Shown here: positions 15,711 through 24,112 of the stretch, in pieces
Layout: every line of letters begins with the position of its first letter
Position numbering within the stretch: position 1 is the stretch's first letter
Assembly: GCA_003762615.1 (NCBI GenBank)
Contig: RIAZ01000006.1
Span: 62,001 to 126,000, forward strand
Direction: 5' to 3'
Origin: Muribaculaceae bacterium Isolate-037 (Harlan)
GTDB lineage: Bacteria; Bacteroidota; Bacteroidia; Bacteroidales; Muribaculaceae
Length of the DNA stretch: 64,000 nucleotides
The notes under the pieces: model-generated
The model's database searches: none
What the model saw: the letters and a program-made list of their open reading frames with translations, nothing else
Told to the model about the DNA's origin: nothing
Made by a program: the position numbers and the translations under genes

Positions 15711-16043
15711 ATGAAAAAACAACACAATTATTTAGTTATGAAAGGAAAACAATTTTTATTGTCATGTATGGCAACAATTGCCTTGACAGCCGCAGTCTAT
15801 CTTGGCATAACCCCATTCAGTAATGGTAAAAACACCTACAATTCTCTAATTATAGAGAACATTGAGGCACTTACAGAGGATATTGAACTTCCAGAGCCAA
15901 AGGGCTACTATGTGTTCCACATGCCACAGTTTGATAAAAATGGTAGTCCCACAGGAAAATGTATGGCATCATGTTCTCCCATGTTCCAATATCCCGGGAA
16001 CTCCAGCACATGCCATGCTCATGGTTATAACAATTGTTGCTAA
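15711..16043 (+). CDS. NVEALA-family secreted peptide 2
   Basis: This 110-residue precursor has a basic start, a hydrophobic segment (FLLSCMATIALTAAVYLGI) and the NVEALA-like motif LIIENIEALTEDIELP at about residues 46-61. The C-terminal part is rich in Cys and His (GKCMASCSPM, STCHAHGYNNCC). A second ATG at 15738 (MKGKQF) is an alternative start, nine codons in. It differs from peptide 1 in its C-terminus but keeps the motif, which is what would be expected of a precursor with a conserved leader and a variable core. The stop codon overlaps the start of the next propeller gene (TAATG), so the two are translationally coupled. Confidence 0.85.
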   Translation: MKKQHNYLVMKGKQFLLSCMATIALTAAVYLGITPFSNGKNTYNSLIIENIEALTEDIELPEPKGYYVFHMPQFDKNGSPTGKCMASCSPMFQYPGNSSTCHAHGYNNCC

Positions 16044-17056
16044 TGAAAAATATTATACTGATTATCGTGTCTGCATTGCCAATTGTCATGCAGACCTCGT
16101 GCAAGGAGTCTGTAGGGAATTCATGTATTCAGATTGATCTATCTTCTGTCCCCATGGAACCGAGTGAAATTGATTTGGATATACTTACCCGTGAGATATC
16201 TCTGGATAATGACTCCATCATAATCGGCAATATCGTTGATTTGGTTGCCACGGATTCCGTGTGCTTCATTCTTGACGAAAATGGATCGATTATAAGATAT
16301 CCGTTGGCAGATGGCATCTCTCCAAAAAGAATCAACTCAAGAGGTCATGGATTTGGCGAGTATATCGCTCCTGTCGCACTTACATCAGACAAGGACACTC
16401 TGTACGTATTGGACATGGCCACCGCTTCCATCCTTAAATACGACACAGATCTAAAACCCTTGGAGAGCGTGCAATTGGATCATCCTGCTCAAAACATACT
16501 CATCTGCGGTGACAACATCCTATCCGACAACCTTGATCTGAAGTCTAATTCAAATATGGTGATAATGTCAGATAGGAAAGGGAACCATATTGACAATCTG
16601 ATTCCGATTGCAGATGTCGGTGAACTTGATTCATACCGGGTGGGAAACACGTTCATGGAACGTATGCAGGATGATGTATTCGTGCTTGATTCAAAGGGCA
16701 ATACATTATACATGTATGAGGATGGAGTGATGCATCCAGCATATAGATATGACTTCGGGAAACGTATGATTCCTGAAGGGAAACCTCTTGATGTCGGCAA
16801 CTTACCCCAATATGCGATTTCCACTCATTGTTTCATATCCGGAAACATGGTTCTGTTGAGCTATCTTCTGGATAATCAGCGACAATACTGCTACTATGAT
16901 GTCAAAACGGGACAGATTAAGAATGGTACAGTCAACGCTACATCGGAAGGGTTCCCCTTCTTTCCAAGATGGCAACACGGCAATGAATTGATAGGCTATC
17001 TTGAATCGGAATCCGGAGAAAAGAATGGAAGCCTTCTGTTCTATACACTAAAATGA
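16043..17056 (+). CDS. 6-bladed beta-propeller lipoprotein 2
   Basis: This ~337-residue lipoprotein starts at the ATG that overlaps the stop of peptide 2 (TAATG). The signal ends in the lipobox MQTSCKES. Blade-like repeats follow: SVCFILDENGSIIRYPLADG, DTLYVLDMATASILKYDTDL and DDVFVLDSKGNTLYMYEDG. It belongs to the same family as the protein at 10912, but the sequences are clearly diverged. Tight coupling to peptide 2 argues that the two products are made in fixed ratio, as a binding pair or a peptide/receptor pair would be. The ligand is unknown. Confidence 0.82.
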   Translation: MKNIILIIVSALPIVMQTSCKESVGNSCIQIDLSSVPMEPSEIDLDILTREISLDNDSIIIGNIVDLVATDSVCFILDENGSIIRYPLADGISPKRINSRGHGFGEYIAPVALTSDKDTLYVLDMATASILKYDTDLKPLESVQLDHPAQNILICGDNILSDNLDLKSNSNMVIMSDRKGNHIDNLIPIADVGELDSYRVGNTFMERMQDDVFVLDSKGNTLYMYEDGVMHPAYRYDFGKRMIPEGKPLDVGNLPQYAISTHCFISGNMVLLSYLLDNQRQYCYYDVKTGQIKNGTVNATSEGFPFFPRWQHGNELIGYLESESGEKNGSLLFYTLK

Positions 17057-17104
17057 CACTTTTCAGATAAAATGATACGGTATAAAAAATAAAGTATCAT
17101 CTGA

Positions 17105-18001
17105 ATGAAATTACACCACTATAAGAGCATGTCTGTGAATACAATTGTCAAATACTTTTGTTTGACAATTGTATTCACATGTCTTTATTATTTATTATGG
17201 TTGTTAATGCGGATTTTTCTTGCAGACCAGTTCATCACGCCAACTGAGTCAATGATGCCTACGCTACTGCCGGGTGATAGAATAGTTGTAGACAAGACTA
17301 TTATGGGGGCAAGGATTTATTCGGATTTTAATTTTGACAGGAACGGAATGGATTTAAAAAGCTGGCGAACCCGGGGAAGACGTGGTGTAATTCCAAACGA
17401 CATAGTGGTATTCAATTTTCCGCACCACAACGGGAAAATCAATTTTGTAATCAACAATGTCTATGCCAAACGCTGCATCGGTATTCCTGGAGATTCAGTG
17501 TCAATCGTCAACGGATATTTCCTAAACAGCAATTACAAGGGGCAAATTGGGATTAAGAGTATGCAGGACGAATTCTCAAATATCCCTGACAGCATATTTC
17601 TTCCGGAAGTGTTCTCCACAATCCCTTACGATGGTCATTTCCCATGGACAATCAAAAATTTTGGACCCCTCTATCTTCCGCGTAACGGCGACTATATGAG
17701 ACTGACTGCGAAAGAGGGATGCCTATACCGAATGATTCTCGAATGGGAGACAGGAAAGAGCATCACTTGTGATTGGGAGAATGATATCACTCTGGCTGAT
17801 GGCAACGCATTGGACTCACATGTGTTCACACACGACTACTACTTCATGTGTGGCGACAATGTCGGCAATTCCAATGACTCCCGTTATTGGGGAATGGTTC
17901 CCGAGGAATATATAGTGGGTGTGGTCTCACACATATCCTATTCCATTGACAAACATACAGGGAAATACCGAATGAACAGGGTATTCAAGACTCCGAAGTA
18001 A
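17105..18001 (+). CDS. lepB: Signal peptidase I, cluster-encoded
   Basis: This 298-residue inner-membrane peptidase removes signal sequences from exported proteins. It has one N-terminal helix (about residues 13-35). The catalytic serine is Ser49 in TPTESMMPTL and the general base is Lys122 in VYAKRCIGIPGDSV. The late box MCGDNVGNSNDSRYWG, near residues 255-270, completes the S26A family pattern. A chromosomal copy for general use is expected elsewhere, so this one is probably dedicated to the cluster, likely to the NVEALA peptides. The codons of the membrane helix contain a perfect 19-base inverted repeat (17134-17179). The gene overlaps the next start codon (TAATG). The gene symbol is by function. 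Confidence 0.9.
   Translation: MKLHHYKSMSVNTIVKYFCLTIVFTCLYYLLWLLMRIFLADQFITPTESMMPTLLPGDRIVVDKTIMGARIYSDFNFDRNGMDLKSWRTRGRRGVIPNDIVVFNFPHHNGKINFVINNVYAKRCIGIPGDSVSIVNGYFLNSNYKGQIGIKSMQDEFSNIPDSIFLPEVFSTIPYDGHFPWTIKNFGPLYLPRNGDYMRLTAKEGCLYRMILEWETGKSITCDWENDITLADGNALDSHVFTHDYYFMCGDNVGNSNDSRYWGMVPEEYIVGVVSHISYSIDKHTGKYRMNRVFKTPK
17134..17179 (+). repeat. Perfect 19-bp inverted repeat inside the signal peptidase gene
   Basis: The arm TGTGAATACAATTGTCAAA (17134-17152) is followed after 8 bases by its exact inverted copy at 17161-17179. It lies within codons 10-25 of the gene, over the membrane helix. A stem of this length in a coding region is unlikely by chance and would slow ribosomes or hide RNase sites. 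Confidence 0.85.
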
Positions 18002-19758
18002 TGAAGAAATATATTCAGAAGATAATGAGGACACTAATGGCGATCCGTCCGATGGCATGGATTGTCTTGGTTTGCATGGTAGCTGTGCTAAGTCTGTCGG
18101 TATTTCCGGTAGAGACAGGATGTTCTGCCATTGAGGAGTGTCTATGTCTTGTCATTCCGTCCATAACGGTTATAGGCGTGATAATTTGTATCAAACAGGG
18201 AAATATCGTCAAGTTTTCTATGATTGACGGGATTGTATTTGGCTGGTATCTGTATTCAATGGGACGTTTCTGGTTCGAGCCGATATATCCCGCTTTCGGA
18301 TTTGCGATAAGGGCGACCCTCATGCTCTTAATATATGCTTCCCTTCGAGTCCTGTTTTCATCTGTGAGAATCAAAGGTGATGCAATCGTCATAATGCTTA
18401 TATTTTTTGCCGTTATTGAAATGAGCATCGGATATTATCAGTTGCTGTATGACATAAGCCGCCATCCTCTGTATCCCGTAACCGGATCGTTTCTCAATCC
18501 AGGTCCGTATTCGGCATATATTGCCCTCGGAATGGTCCTTCTTCTCTCTATGAATAAACAGAGAATCGGAATCATGGAGAATAGGGTAGCTTTCCTATTG
18601 GTACTGCTTGGCATGCAACTTGTGCTGACAATGAGTAGGGCGGCGTTTCTTGCAGTGGGAATATGTGTGCTTATGCAATATCATAGCAGGATCCGTGGAT
18701 GGAGAGAATGGTCAATGCTTGCTGGGATTGCTTTGGCAGCAGCATGTGGGCTATACCTCCTCAAGTCCGGGTCTGCCGATGGTCGTGGCATCATAAACTA
18801 TATCGGGATAAGATGCTTTACCGTTAATCTTTGGACCGGGAGTGGTATCGGCAGTTTTTTCCATCGTTTTGCTGAAGAAACTGCATGGCTTAGTCGGAAT
18901 AGTCATACAGAAAACCTCATGAAAGTGGATGTGATTGATTATGCGTTCAACGATCTGATGAGAGTCGGTGTGGAGCAGGGTGCGTTGGGATTGATTTTTG
19001 CAACCGCACTTATATCAGTTGTGATGGTTCGGCTTTGGAAGAATTGCCGGACACTGTTTCTTGGGGCATTATCCCTTCTCATCTTCTCCCTATTCTCCTA
19101 TCCTTTCGAACTGCTGCCATATCAGATTATCGCGGCTGTCATGGCGGCATTTGCCGGAACTTCATTGTCATTACATTATGCTGTAAATGGGAAACATTCA
19201 GGATTTTGCATGGCATTACGTTTTGTCATACCAATGGTACTTATAGGTACACTCTCGTTATGCTGCCGCGCGTTCATAAAGGAGCGGATTGATGCGGAAA
19301 AGGGATATGGTCTTATATCCGGTTTTGATGACAAGGCTTTCACAAAGGATTATTTCGCACTTATGCCATATCTATTGGACAACAAACGCTTCCTTTTTGA
19401 TTTTGCAAAGCTGTTGTCAAAACAGAAACGATATAACGACAGCAATGATATGCTTCGAAATGGAGCACGAATCAGCAACGACCCCATGTTTCTTGTGCTT
19501 CAAGGCAATAACTACCGCGACATGGGGGCGGTTGAGGAAGCTGAAAAGGCGTATCTGAAAGCCTGGCAGACGATGCCTAACAGGATCTATCCCCTCTATC
19601 GGCTCATGATGCTTTATCATGATGCCGGAAACAGGAGCAAAGCTCTAAAGTATGCTAAAAAAGTTGTGGCATTCAAAGAAAAGATACCATCCCCTGCCGT
19701 CAGAGATATGAAAAGGGAGGCACAGGAGATCATAAAATTCGGGAAGATACGAATTTGA
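18001..19758 (+). CDS. O-antigen-ligase-like membrane protein with TPR tail
   Basis: This 585-residue protein has about ten membrane helices in residues 15-420 and a C-terminal TPR-like region (about 450-570, e.g. VLQGNNYRDMGAVEEAEKAYLKAWQTMP). The membrane part has the Wzy_C pattern: a first loop after GSFLNPGPYSAYIALGMVLL, LTMSRAAFLAVGICVL, and a long periplasmic loop with the conserved His in NSHTENLMKVDVIDYAFNDLMRVGVEQG. This superfamily moves glycans from a lipid carrier onto lipid A core or, in PglL-type members, onto proteins. Its start overlaps the stop of the signal peptidase. In this setting it may glycosylate the exported peptides or proteins, but a different role is possible. Confidence 0.8.
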   Translation: MKKYIQKIMRTLMAIRPMAWIVLVCMVAVLSLSVFPVETGCSAIEECLCLVIPSITVIGVIICIKQGNIVKFSMIDGIVFGWYLYSMGRFWFEPIYPAFGFAIRATLMLLIYASLRVLFSSVRIKGDAIVIMLIFFAVIEMSIGYYQLLYDISRHPLYPVTGSFLNPGPYSAYIALGMVLLLSMNKQRIGIMENRVAFLLVLLGMQLVLTMSRAAFLAVGICVLMQYHSRIRGWREWSMLAGIALAAACGLYLLKSGSADGRGIINYIGIRCFTVNLWTGSGIGSFFHRFAEETAWLSRNSHTENLMKVDVIDYAFNDLMRVGVEQGALGLIFATALISVVMVRLWKNCRTLFLGALSLLIFSLFSYPFELLPYQIIAAVMAAFAGTSLSLHYAVNGKHSGFCMALRFVIPMVLIGTLSLCCRAFIKERIDAEKGYGLISGFDDKAFTKDYFALMPYLLDNKRFLFDFAKLLSKQKRYNDSNDMLRNGARISNDPMFLVLQGNNYRDMGAVEEAEKAYLKAWQTMPNRIYPLYRLMMLYHDAGNRSKALKYAKKVVAFKEKIPSPAVRDMKREAQEIIKFGKIRI

Positions 19759-20040
19759 AAGTATTTGATATGTATTTGAAAACATCTTACTGTTTTGTTT
19801 CATAACCTTGCAGTATTTCTAAACCTATTAGCATCCGTTTAGACAATACTTCTTGATTTTTCTATGACGAACATATTCATAAAAACCACGTAATCTCAAT
19901 AAACTATGATGAAAAGAACCTTTTTTGATTATGAGTATAGTGTCGGCTTATTCTATGATTCTCGCAATTGCTGAGAATACGATGCTCTTTTTGATAAAAT
20001 AACATTATCTCAAGTTGAGAAATTAGACTTGTTTAGTAAG
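19759..20040 (+). other. Spacer with a possible frameshifted leader
   Basis: This stretch after the cluster has no intact gene. At 19906 a start is followed by MMKRTFFDYEY and a stop after 22 codons. If one T were removed from the T6 run near 19921, the frame would read a hydrophobic leader (MMKRTFLIMSIVSAYSMILA) for 31 codons. This may be the decayed start of another secreted peptide gene; support is weak. Confidence 0.25.
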
Positions 20041-20092
20041 TAATATGAAATCAAAGGGTTAGTACATGTGTTAACCCTTTGATTTCATATTA
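20041..20092. terminator. Perfect 21-bp hairpin ending the NVEALA cluster
   Basis: Arms at 20041-20061 and 20072-20092 are exact inverted copies of 21 bases with a 10-base loop. It lies between two convergent genes and can stop transcription from both sides. Confidence 0.8.
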
Positions 20093-20136
20093 TTTGTTAC
20101 TTGTTATGTTTTACTTGTTACATTGCGCGAAGCGCA

Positions 20137-21519
20137 TCAGAATAAGGGATCCCATGCCGGGAGCTGGATGGGTTTCTGGTTGGCCATCTTTAGGATGTCG
20201 GCGGGAACGAATTTCTTGTTGACTACAAGACGGAAGAGGTATTCGTTAACCCAGTCGTCGGTCATGATGACGTGACCGTCGTTGGCACCTGGACCCCAGC
20301 TGTTCTCAACCATCCATTTCACCGGTTTGCCATTGTCGTCAAGATCTACGGCAACGAGAGTCATCGCGTGGGTGGATGCACTGTCTTTCGTGCGGATACG
20401 GTCAGCCTTGTTCATGCCGAACGTCATGCCGAAGAGGGAGTCATAGTCATAGTTGTTGAGGTCGGCGGTGGCATCAGCACGGTTGAGGAACTTGCCGGAA
20501 TCCCATGAGGAATACATCATCTGGTTGTTTTTCAGGCTCTCGATTGCCATCTTCTTGATATCCTCGATGGGGAGGTTCAGATATGTCCAGTTGCGTCCGT
20601 CGTAGGTGTGGCGGTCATAGTCGATCTCATATACCTTGTAGTATTCGCGGCTCGGATCATTCATAAACATAACATAGTCGTTTTTCAGATCGTTGCCTGC
20701 AAACTCTTTATAGAACTCCTGCGGAGTGTAGGTCTTACGGCTCACAACGTTGCCGTTCTTATCCTTGCGCGTCCATGTGAACTCTGTGGGAGGAACGCCG
20801 AGAGTCAGGGCGAGCATACGGTAGACACCCTGAAGCATCACCTCTTTCTCTTTCAGAAGGGTCTTCTCGTTGGCACCGTCGGCAGCCATGCGGCGAAGTT
20901 TCAGACCATCCTCACGCAGACGGCGTGAGAGCATACGGCGGAGCTTCGACGTGTTGGAGCTTGTGTAGGTCTCCACCATCACGCTTTTCGGCACTATGCC
21001 ATATTTCGAGAGGTTGTCGGCGATACCGGTGAACTGTCCGCCATCCTGTATCGGGTGAGCGAAGAGCCATTCCACAGTGCGGCTCTCTTCCGGCTCCTTG
21101 GCTGTGTCGATCATAGCCTGAAGAAAGAGGTTGGCTTTCTCGAGCTGGTCGTAGAAGAAGTTGTAGTTTTCAGAAAATTCGATCATCGGCATGTCATGTT
21201 CTGCCATGATCTGCGAGCGGAGGAAGTTGAGACCGGTGAAGAGCCAGCAGCGGCCGGATGATTTCTGGTTGGTGATACCCTTGCTCTTGACGCGATACGT
21301 GAAGTTGTCGTCAAGATTGTTCTTGGCGTCGGCACCTATTGCGAGAATGTCGATGTCGGTGCCGCGCAATGCGTTGGAGATAGCCTTGTCGTTGGCATCA
21401 TTCTTGTATGATTCACGGAGACGCGACATCATCGCATCGTCGATACCACCTTTAGGTGATACGCAGAAGCCGGTGGCGGCTACAGTGCATAGCAATGTGG
21501 AAAAAATCAGTTTCTTCAT
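20137..21519 (-). CDS. pepC: C1-family aminopeptidase (bleomycin-hydrolase type)
   Basis: This 460-residue cysteine peptidase resembles aminopeptidase C/bleomycin hydrolase. A signal peptide (MKKLIFSTLLCTVAATGFC) suggests it works in the periplasm, which differs from the cytoplasmic enzymes of other phyla. The catalytic Cys91 lies in NQKSSGRCWLFTGLN, His384 in STHAMTLVAV and Asn406 in VENSWGP, in the order expected for papain-like enzymes. The length is as expected. It probably trims amino acids from peptides. It is a single gene with a promoter box at 21539-21547. Confidence 0.9.
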   Translation of the reverse strand: MKKLIFSTLLCTVAATGFCVSPKGGIDDAMMSRLRESYKNDANDKAISNALRGTDIDILAIGADAKNNLDDNFTYRVKSKGITNQKSSGRCWLFTGLNFLRSQIMAEHDMPMIEFSENYNFFYDQLEKANLFLQAMIDTAKEPEESRTVEWLFAHPIQDGGQFTGIADNLSKYGIVPKSVMVETYTSSNTSKLRRMLSRRLREDGLKLRRMAADGANEKTLLKEKEVMLQGVYRMLALTLGVPPTEFTWTRKDKNGNVVSRKTYTPQEFYKEFAGNDLKNDYVMFMNDPSREYYKVYEIDYDRHTYDGRNWTYLNLPIEDIKKMAIESLKNNQMMYSSWDSGKFLNRADATADLNNYDYDSLFGMTFGMNKADRIRTKDSASTHAMTLVAVDLDDNGKPVKWMVENSWGPGANDGHVIMTDDWVNEYLFRLVVNKKFVPADILKMANQKPIQLPAWDPLF

Positions 21520-21538
21520 ATTAGTAAGGTTAGATATC

Positions 21539-21547
21539 GCAAAATTA
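21539..21547 (-). promoter_or_regulatory. -7 box for the aminopeptidase gene
   Basis: On the minus strand the sequence reads TAATTTTGC, a match to TAnnTTTGC, about 20 bases before the start codon at 21519. Confidence 0.55.
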
Positions 21548-21679
21548 ACAAATTAAAATAAATATGCAAAATCAATTCCTGATTACGCGCATAAAATGGC
21601 TGGTAAAATATGAGATAAATTAAAAATTATCAGAAGTCTCAGTGGTCTAAGAAGTCTAAGAGGTCTCAGTGGTTAAATT

Positions 21680-22399
21680 TTATTGTTGCGGTTGATTGGA
21701 GAGGTGTATGGCTGTGAGGAGGCGTAGGGGAGTGCCTGAATCGCGTCGCCAAGAGGGGTATTGGGTGGTGTGGCAGGTGCAGATGCCGCAGTCGGATATA
21801 TGGGAGGGGTGTATGCCAAGTTTTGTCATTATGATTCTGTTGGCAAGTGGAAGGTCGATGTGCGGACGGTCGGGATTTCTGAATCGGTCGCTTCTGATGA
21901 CGGCTTCTCCCAGACCTTCGTCCTGAAAGCGTATGGCAAGTTCTTCGCTCACTTCGTAGCAGTCGCCGCATACACATGGTCCGATGGCAGCACGTATTTT
22001 TTGTGGTTCGGCACCCATCTCTGTCATGACGCGGATTGCGTTGCCTATAATCCTGCCTACTGTTCCTTTCCATCCGGCATGGACGGCGGCAACGGCGCGA
22101 ATGTCGGGGGCATGGAGAAGGATGGGCACGCAGTCGGCTGTGCGCACGGCGAGAGCGATGTCATGACGACGGGTGACGAGGGCATCTGTGTCGGGATAGC
22201 TTTGCGCCGTATCTGTGACGACAGCTACGTTTGCCGTGTGTGTCTGACGGGGTGTGACGATAGCCAGACAACCGGCTGGCACCACTGCATTCTCGACAGT
22301 CGGGAATACGATTCCGACGGCACCCTTCCCGACATCCAATCCGATCAAAAATTCCGACATCTCCATTGCGTTCATATCGTTTGTTTCCATATCATTCAT
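21680..22399 (-). CDS. pgeF: Peptidoglycan editing factor PgeF (laccase-domain protein)
   Basis: This 239-residue protein belongs to the YfiH/PgeF family, which binds metal and cleaves wrongly incorporated residues from peptidoglycan precursors. Family marks are HDIALAVRTADCVPILL, AVHAGWKGTVGRII with its metal-binding His, AIGPCVCGDCYEVSEEL with its Cys residues, and near the end DCGICTCHTTQYPSWRRDSG. The start region (MNDMETNDMNAMEMSEFLIG) contains several Met codons, so the true start could be a few codons further in. It is not clustered with cell-wall genes here. Older records call such proteins polyphenol oxidase. Confidence 0.9.
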   Translation of the reverse strand: MNDMETNDMNAMEMSEFLIGLDVGKGAVGIVFPTVENAVVPAGCLAIVTPRQTHTANVAVVTDTAQSYPDTDALVTRRHDIALAVRTADCVPILLHAPDIRAVAAVHAGWKGTVGRIIGNAIRVMTEMGAEPQKIRAAIGPCVCGDCYEVSEELAIRFQDEGLGEAVIRSDRFRNPDRPHIDLPLANRIIMTKLGIHPSHISDCGICTCHTTQYPSWRRDSGTPLRLLTAIHLSNQPQQ

Positions 22400-22417
22400 A
22401 CTAAATATAGGCGACTT

Positions 22418-24028
22418 CTATGATTGTTGATTCTTATTCGTTACGTCTACTGTCACATACATTTGATTGCGGTGTGTTGGATTCTCCGGCTCTGTCATCT
22501 TCAACAATCCTGCATCAATCATGGGAGTAACATATACCATCATAAGATTTCCCCTATCTTTCAATCCTAAATGTTGTAAAATTTCAAATAACGATTTTGG
22601 CGCAACGCAGAATTCTAAGATTTGTTTTTTTCTCAAATCCTGTTTGTTGGTTTTTCTTGTAGGCTTTTCTTGTTGGTTTTTCTTGTTGGTTTTTCTTGTT
22701 GGTTTTTCTTGTTGGTTTTTCTTGTTGGTTTTTCTTGTTGGTTTTTCTTGTTGGTTTTTCTTTGTCATTTGCATTGTTAACATCACATAGTCCGGACGTG
22801 TTGTCTCTACTACAGTAGGGAGAGGTAGGCCTAAGTATTGCCAACCGCTTATAATTTTATCCACACCGCTACCGGCTTTCTCTGCGCGTCCCAGTCGCAT
22901 GAACATTTTTTGCAAAATCGGGTTGCGGCAAATACTGCGTCCTCCTTTGAAATATTGCTGCTTGGATACAAGCATCATACCCGGATTCATAAAGACAAGG
23001 TTCTCATCAGTGCGCTCCACAATTATATGGCCTTGAGCATTCACATCTTGATGTATGATACAGTTGATGAGAGCTTCCCTTATGGCATCGTGGGCAGGCG
23101 TTTCTTCTTGACGTACACCATCTTTCATCATGAAGGGGCGGGGCAACGATTGTATAAGTCGATTGTATACCCTTACATAGAATTGATAAAGGTTGGCTTC
23201 CCACATGCCATCCGGATATATGCGGTTTGTCCATCTCACATCGGGATTATCGATAGCAATTTTTTCTCGATAATCTACAAAATACATAGGGTCGCCTGAA
23301 TTATTGATGATACTGTCGTATTTTCCGAACATTAGAATTCCTGCTAAGGTGAAACCTTCTTTCCCTGTTTCATATTCTGTAGCGTATCCACCTAATTTTT
23401 TCAAGAAATCAATATCACTTATGCCTACCCAAGGATGAGAGGGTTGCAAACTGGCAAATGTTTGCCGATATTGATGTAGGGATTCTATATCGATATCCCT
23501 TTCAAGATCAAATCCTACAAGGATCCGCCCATCCTGAGGATGACGGTCATGTTCTGCATCCGCAAACATACGTCTTACTTCTGCATCAGTACATAAATAA
23601 TCTCCCTCATGATTTCTCCGGTAGGTATTCCCAAATGGGTTGGAACTGATATATACCGGACGAAGTTCATAGCTTGCACGAGGAATATCAAATATTAGGA
23701 TATATGAATCATCAATTTGTTCAATTCTTACATCAGATTCGCGAGGTAGGCAAATACTTATCTTGCCTTTGTTATGTGCGCAATCCCAAAAGTTCTTTTT
23801 ATAACGAATAATGGTTTCTTTTGTAAGTCCATCAAATAAAAATTGATTATTTTTTTCTACTACCCCCAAAACAATTGTACCGCCATTTGTATTTGCAAAA
23901 GCAGAATAGCTTTCCCAAAAACTACCGGGAAATCCCCCACGTGCTGATTTGAACTCAACTTCTGAAGATTCTCCTTGATTTATCAATGTCCTGATTCTTT
24001 TATCTATTTCAGATGTATGGTCTACCAT
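22418..24028 (-). CDS. AlbA_2/Schlafen-type ATP-binding regulator with repeat linker
   Basis: This 536-residue protein has an N-terminal AlbA_2 domain (about 15-135, ESSEVEFKSARGG and FANTNGGTIVLGV), a GHKL-like C-terminal ATPase part (about 310-410, IREALINCIIHQD) and a final winged helix (about 465-525). Between them lies a linker of three exact 13-residue repeats (KKNQQEKPTRKTN). The repeats are encoded by nine copies of a 13-base DNA unit (22644-22760), so copy-number change by one or two would shift the frame and truncate the protein before the winged helix. Members of this family are transcription regulators or defence-related proteins. It is flanked by short direct repeats (22407-22418 and 24094-24105). 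Family assignment is firm; function is open. Confidence 0.85.
   Translation of the reverse strand: MVDHTSEIDKRIRTLINQGESSEVEFKSARGGFPGSFWESYSAFANTNGGTIVLGVVEKNNQFLFDGLTKETIIRYKKNFWDCAHNKGKISICLPRESDVRIEQIDDSYILIFDIPRASYELRPVYISSNPFGNTYRRNHEGDYLCTDAEVRRMFADAEHDRHPQDGRILVGFDLERDIDIESLHQYRQTFASLQPSHPWVGISDIDFLKKLGGYATEYETGKEGFTLAGILMFGKYDSIINNSGDPMYFVDYREKIAIDNPDVRWTNRIYPDGMWEANLYQFYVRVYNRLIQSLPRPFMMKDGVRQEETPAHDAIREALINCIIHQDVNAQGHIIVERTDENLVFMNPGMMLVSKQQYFKGGRSICRNPILQKMFMRLGRAEKAGSGVDKIISGWQYLGLPLPTVVETTRPDYVMLTMQMTKKNQQEKPTRKTNKKNQQEKPTRKTNKKNQQEKPTRKTNKQDLRKKQILEFCVAPKSLFEILQHLGLKDRGNLMMVYVTPMIDAGLLKMTEPENPTHRNQMYVTVDVTNKNQQS
22644..22760. repeat. 13-bp tandem repeat, nine copies, in the AlbA-type gene
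   Basis: The plus-strand unit is TTGTTGGTTTTTC. Nine units fill the segment exactly (9 x 13 = 117). The unit at 22657-22669 has two mismatches; the others are perfect. Because 13 is not a multiple of three, any copy-number change other than by three shifts the reading frame, while the array itself stays open in every frame. Confidence 0.95.
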
Positions 24029-24112
24029 AATTGATTATATTTAATGAGGTAACAATTGTCTGGGTTCCGGACGGTTGTTGATTCATGTGAAGTATAGGCG
24101 ACTTCAATATGT

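Noticed and set aside
15653..15823. 56-codon frame overlapping peptide 2
   Set aside because: It reads over the start of the second NVEALA gene in another frame and has no signal or motif.
21761..22423. 220-codon frame antisense to pgeF
   Set aside because: It is fully covered by the pgeF gene, whose motifs are clear; Gly/His/Asp-rich shadow product.
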